Made by a program: the position numbers and the translations under genes. Positions 14,115 through 16,247 of a DNA stretch of 16,247 bases are shown in pieces. Position 1 is the stretch's first letter. Each line of letters opens with the position of its first letter. The DNA comes from SIG653 sp045578045 (GTDB lineage Bacteria; Bacillota; Clostridia; Oscillospirales; CAG-382): contig JAZNJM010000013.1 in the NCBI GenBank assembly GCA_045578045.1, positions 1-16,247 of the forward strand, in the 5' to 3' direction. Under the pieces are notes generated by a model. The model searched no databases. It was not told the origin of the DNA and saw only the letters and a program-made list of their open reading frames with translations.

Positions 14115-14158
14115 AAACTCCTCTTGGATTTTTTTCCTTTCGAGGAGTTTTTTGTTTT
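14115..14158 (+). terminator. Riboswitch-controlled terminator before folT
   Basis: AAACTCCTC (14115-14123) pairs perfectly with GAGGAGTTT (14142-14150). A small inner stem GGA/TCC is possible, and the U-rich tail TTTGTTTT runs to 14158. The folT ribosome binding site GGAG (14159-14162) follows at once. The 5' arm can instead pair with GGGGAGTT (14030-14037) of the aptamer loop, forming an antiterminator that is incompatible with the ligand-bound pseudoknot. Ligand binding should therefore favour termination. Confidence 0.85.
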
Positions 14159-14168
14159 GGAGTGTATA

Positions 14169-14711
14169 ATGAAAAGAGATTACCGTAAAAACCATATAAT
14201 AAAAATATGTGTTTGTGCAATGCTTGTGGGTATAAGCGTTGTTATTGGCGCACTGTGCAGAAATTTTTTGAGTCTAACGCCTACTATAAGAATAACTTTT
14301 GAAAATCTTCCCGTTATACTATCGGGAATTTTATTCGGCCCCGTTTATGGTATGGCGTGCGGAACTTGTACAGATCTGGTGAGCAGCGTAATAACGGGAC
14401 AAAATATAAACCCAATAATAACGGTTGGTGCGCTTTCAGTTGGTCTCGTTTCAGGACTTGTGGCGAAGCTGTTGAATAAAACGAATATAAGCTGCAACGT
14501 GAAAAACATACTTGCTTGTGTTTCAGCTCACGTTGTTGGTTCTCTTTTTATAAAAACTTTTGGTTTACATCTGTATTATTTTTCAACAATTTCTTTTTGG
14601 TATCTTTTCGGCACAAGATTTTTAGTATATCTACTTATTTGTATCGTTGAATGTATAATGATTTCATTGGTTTATAAATATATAAAAGGTTTATCAAGTT
14701 ATGAATTGTAA
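14169..14711 (+). CDS. folT: Folate-specific S component of an ECF transporter
   Basis: The 180-residue integral membrane protein should capture folates for an energy-coupling factor transporter, working with an EcfA1/A2/T module not present in this window. About six hydrophobic segments are visible. The stretches ITFENLPVILSGILFGPVYG and GTCTDLVSSVITGQ, followed by NPIITVGALSVGLVSGL, match the FolT family pattern. The THF riboswitch upstream and folC downstream independently support the substrate. I start it at the ATG at 14169, which has GGAG 6 bases upstream. The open frame continues to 14061, but that extension would lie inside the aptamer and terminator. It overlaps folC by 11 bases, so the two are translationally coupled. 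Confidence 0.9.
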   Translation: MKRDYRKNHIIKICVCAMLVGISVVIGALCRNFLSLTPTIRITFENLPVILSGILFGPVYGMACGTCTDLVSSVITGQNINPIITVGALSVGLVSGLVAKLLNKTNISCNVKNILACVSAHVVGSLFIKTFGLHLYYFSTISFWYLFGTRFLVYLLICIVECIMISLVYKYIKGLSSYEL

Positions 14712-15969
14712 AGAAGCAATAGAGTATATCCATTCTGTTTCGTGGAATAAAAGCAGACCTGGGCTTTCTCGAATAACTGAATTAATGAGGCTGATGGGGA
14801 ATCCTGAAAAAAAATTAAAGTTTGTTCATATCGTTGGAACAAACGGCAAAGGCTCAACGGCAAAAATGCTTTCTTGTATTTTAACAGAAGCTGGATATAA
14901 AACGGGCTTGTTCGTTTCTCCATACGTTTTAAGGTTTAATGAAAGAATACAGCTTGACGGAGAAATGATTCCCGATGAAGAGCTGTCCGAGATAACTGAA
15001 TACGTAAAAAAATATGCAGACTCAATGGAAGATCATCCAACTGAGTTTGAGCTTGTAACAGCAATAGGATTTGAATTTTTTTCAAGACAAAAAGCAGATG
15101 TTGTTGTGCTTGAAGCGGGAATGGGCGGAGAATTGGACTCAACAAACGTTATTCCGTCTCCAAATCTTGTTATAATAACTGAGATTGGTCTTGACCATAC
15201 GGCTGTTCTTGGAAAGACAATCGAAGAAATTGCTGAAACAAAAGCTGGGGTAGTAAAGGAAGGAACAAAAGTGCTTTCTTTTGCAACCTGCGAAGAATCT
15301 GAAAACGTAATACGAAAAAAATGTAGCGAAAAAAACGTTCCTTTGTATAATCCCGATTTCGAGAAGGTTGTTTTGAGAGAATCTTCATATGAAAAATTGT
15401 GCGTTGACGTGGGAGAATATAAAAATATCGAGGTTTTTTTGTCGGGGAAATATCAGCTAAGAAACGTTGCGGGGGTTGTAAAAGCTGCCCAGATTCTGAA
15501 AAGTGATTTCAATATAAGCGATGAATCCATTGTTAAAGGAATAAAAAATGCCGTTTGGAATGGTAGATTTGAAACTCTTTGCAACAATCCTCTTTTTATA
15601 ACAGATGGCGGACATAATCCGCAAGGGATACGTGCCGCGGTGGATAGCTTTAAAATGCATTTTGGAAACGAGAAGGCGTTGGTGATTTTTGGCGTGATGG
15701 CTGATAAGGACGTTGAAAAGGTCGTTTCAATTGTGAGTGAAATAGCAGACGAGGTTATAACCGTAACGCCTGATAATCCAAGAGCAGCAAAAAGCGAAGA
15801 GCTTTCAAAGGCGTTTTTGTCCTTTGGAATTAATTCGATAGATGGTGGAAGCGTAGCAAACGGTGTGATTCTTTCTTTGAGAGAAAACAAGGGGAGAAAG
15901 ATATTTGCTCTCGGCTCTCTATATATGTATCCCGAAATAAGAAAAAGCCTGAAAAACAAAGAAAAATAA
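14701..15969 (+). CDS. folC: Bifunctional folylpolyglutamate synthase / dihydrofolate synthase
   Basis: This 422-residue cytosolic ligase adds glutamates to folates, which keeps them in the cell and improves cofactor binding. It may also make dihydrofolate from dihydropteroate. The ATP loop is GTNGKGS (46-52). Other Mur-ligase family signatures are GGELDSTNV (142-150), GLDHTAVLGKTIEEIA with the KAGVVK lysine at 181, and DGGHNP (302-307) in the C-terminal domain. Length is normal for FolC. The ATG lies within the end of folT, with AAAAGG 11 bases upstream. Being under the same THF riboswitch as the importer makes uptake and retention of folate respond together. I found no folP, folK or folB nearby and no clear terminator after the gene. 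Confidence 0.95.
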   Translation: MNCKEAIEYIHSVSWNKSRPGLSRITELMRLMGNPEKKLKFVHIVGTNGKGSTAKMLSCILTEAGYKTGLFVSPYVLRFNERIQLDGEMIPDEELSEITEYVKKYADSMEDHPTEFELVTAIGFEFFSRQKADVVVLEAGMGGELDSTNVIPSPNLVIITEIGLDHTAVLGKTIEEIAETKAGVVKEGTKVLSFATCEESENVIRKKCSEKNVPLYNPDFEKVVLRESSYEKLCVDVGEYKNIEVFLSGKYQLRNVAGVVKAAQILKSDFNISDESIVKGIKNAVWNGRFETLCNNPLFITDGGHNPQGIRAAVDSFKMHFGNEKALVIFGVMADKDVEKVVSIVSEIADEVITVTPDNPRAAKSEELSKAFLSFGINSIDGGSVANGVILSLRENKGRKIFALGSLYMYPEIRKSLKNKEK

Positions 15970-16116
15970 AAAAATAAATACTTTTTTAGGGATTCAAACA
16001 TAAATTCTGATGGAAATAATCTGAGTAACCAAAAAAGATTAAAAAAAGTTTTGTAAAAAAGCGTGGTTAAAGTGGCAAAAATGGGCGATAGAGAGATAGA
16101 AAAGAGAGTAGGGCAA

Positions 16117-16185
16117 AAAAAGTCGAAAAAAAAACAAAAAAAATTGAAAAAAGGTATTGACAAATAGAAAAAGATGTGGTAGAAT
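16117..16185 (+). promoter_or_regulatory. Very strong promoter with UP-element-like A-tracts, probably of an rRNA operon
   Basis: A perfect TTGACA (16157-16162) and TAGAAT (16180-16185) are 17 bases apart, with TGTGG ahead of the -10 box. About 40 bases upstream are mostly A-tracts (16117-16155), the hallmark of an UP element bound by the alpha subunit of RNA polymerase. No ORF follows in the remaining 62 bases. The rest of the gap after folC (15970-16116) is AT-rich, then purine-rich, with nothing I can identify. Confidence 0.8.
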
Positions 16186-16191
16186 AGCGAA

Positions 16192-16247
16192 GCTGTCCGC
16201 GAGGGGAGCACAAGAACCTTGAAAATTGAACAACGGAGAGACGGAGG
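16192..16247 (+). ncRNA. Start of a stable-RNA (probably rRNA) leader, truncated by the window edge
   Basis: Downstream of the strong promoter, ACCTTGAAAATTGAACAACG (16216-16235) resembles the CTTTGAAAA...TGAA stretch, boxA-like, found in leaders and spacers of Firmicutes rRNA operons. The region is richer in G and C than neighbouring intergenic DNA and encodes no protein. I infer that a 16S rRNA gene or tRNA cluster lies just past the edge. No mature RNA sequence is visible. Confidence 0.5.

Noticed and set aside
14061..14168. 36-residue N-terminal extension of FolT
   Set aside because: It would be translated from inside the THF aptamer and through the terminator. The ATG at 14169 has GGAG at the right distance.
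15453..16211. Long minus-strand open frame (252 codons) opposite folC
   Set aside because: It lies mostly antisense to a clear folC and its product is F/L/S-rich low-complexity sequence, as expected of a shadow frame.

Overview
The window is AT-rich DNA from a Gram-positive anaerobe. It looks like a Clostridia / Oscillospiraceae (Ruminococcus-like) genome. The reasons are consensus TTGACA/TATAAT promoters with 17-base spacers, strong Shine-Dalgarno sites, type I dockerins on secreted proteins, BspA-like and Big_2-like repeats, and a tetrahydrofolate riboswitch in front of a FolT-type transporter gene, a combination typical of Clostridia. The genus is inferred, not proven.

Layout: (1) 1-366 is non-coding, with two related heptamer arrays, an AT palindrome and a terminator. 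(2) 368-2425 (minus) encodes a membrane-anchored M48-family metallopeptidase with a TPR-like tail. (3) 2426-2785 is a divergent control region with facing promoters, a 24-base tandem repeat and a duplicated 26-base element in the proS leader. (4) 2786-4510 is proS. (5) 4511-4788 holds a bidirectional terminator and three 34-base tandem repeats. (6) 4789-7215 (minus) is a secreted N-acetylmuramoyl-L-alanine amidase with three ~150-residue repeats and a C-terminal dockerin. (7) 7456-8907 (plus) is a two-gene operon, a single-pass membrane protein followed by an ECF sigma factor. (8) 9037-10635 (minus) is a secreted glucosaminidase, also ending in a dockerin. (9) 10791-11366 (minus) is a membrane-anchored stalk-domain protein. 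(10) 11660-13936 is a Clp ATPase that keeps a VGF ClpP-docking tripeptide but lacks the ClpC middle domain. (11) 13956-15969 is a folate module: promoter, THF riboswitch, terminator, folT, folC. (12) 15970-16247 ends with a very strong promoter preceded by A-tracts and the start of a leader that resembles an rRNA operon leader.

Functionally, regions 6-9 form a cell-envelope neighbourhood: two dockerin-bearing peptidoglycan hydrolases and a stalk-domain protein surround an ECF sigma / membrane-protein pair. The folate module is a self-contained circuit in which folate binding by the leader RNA probably stops transcription of the importer and of the polyglutamylating enzyme that traps folate in the cell.

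I saw no CRISPR array, transposase, phage gene, tRNA or complete rRNA gene. The most distinctive signals are the dockerin-bearing wall hydrolases sharing a pre-dockerin module, the mutually exclusive pairing in the THF riboswitch, the M-domain-less Clp ATPase, and the repeated occurrence of short tandem duplications in intergenic regions. No clearly new multi-gene system was recognised.
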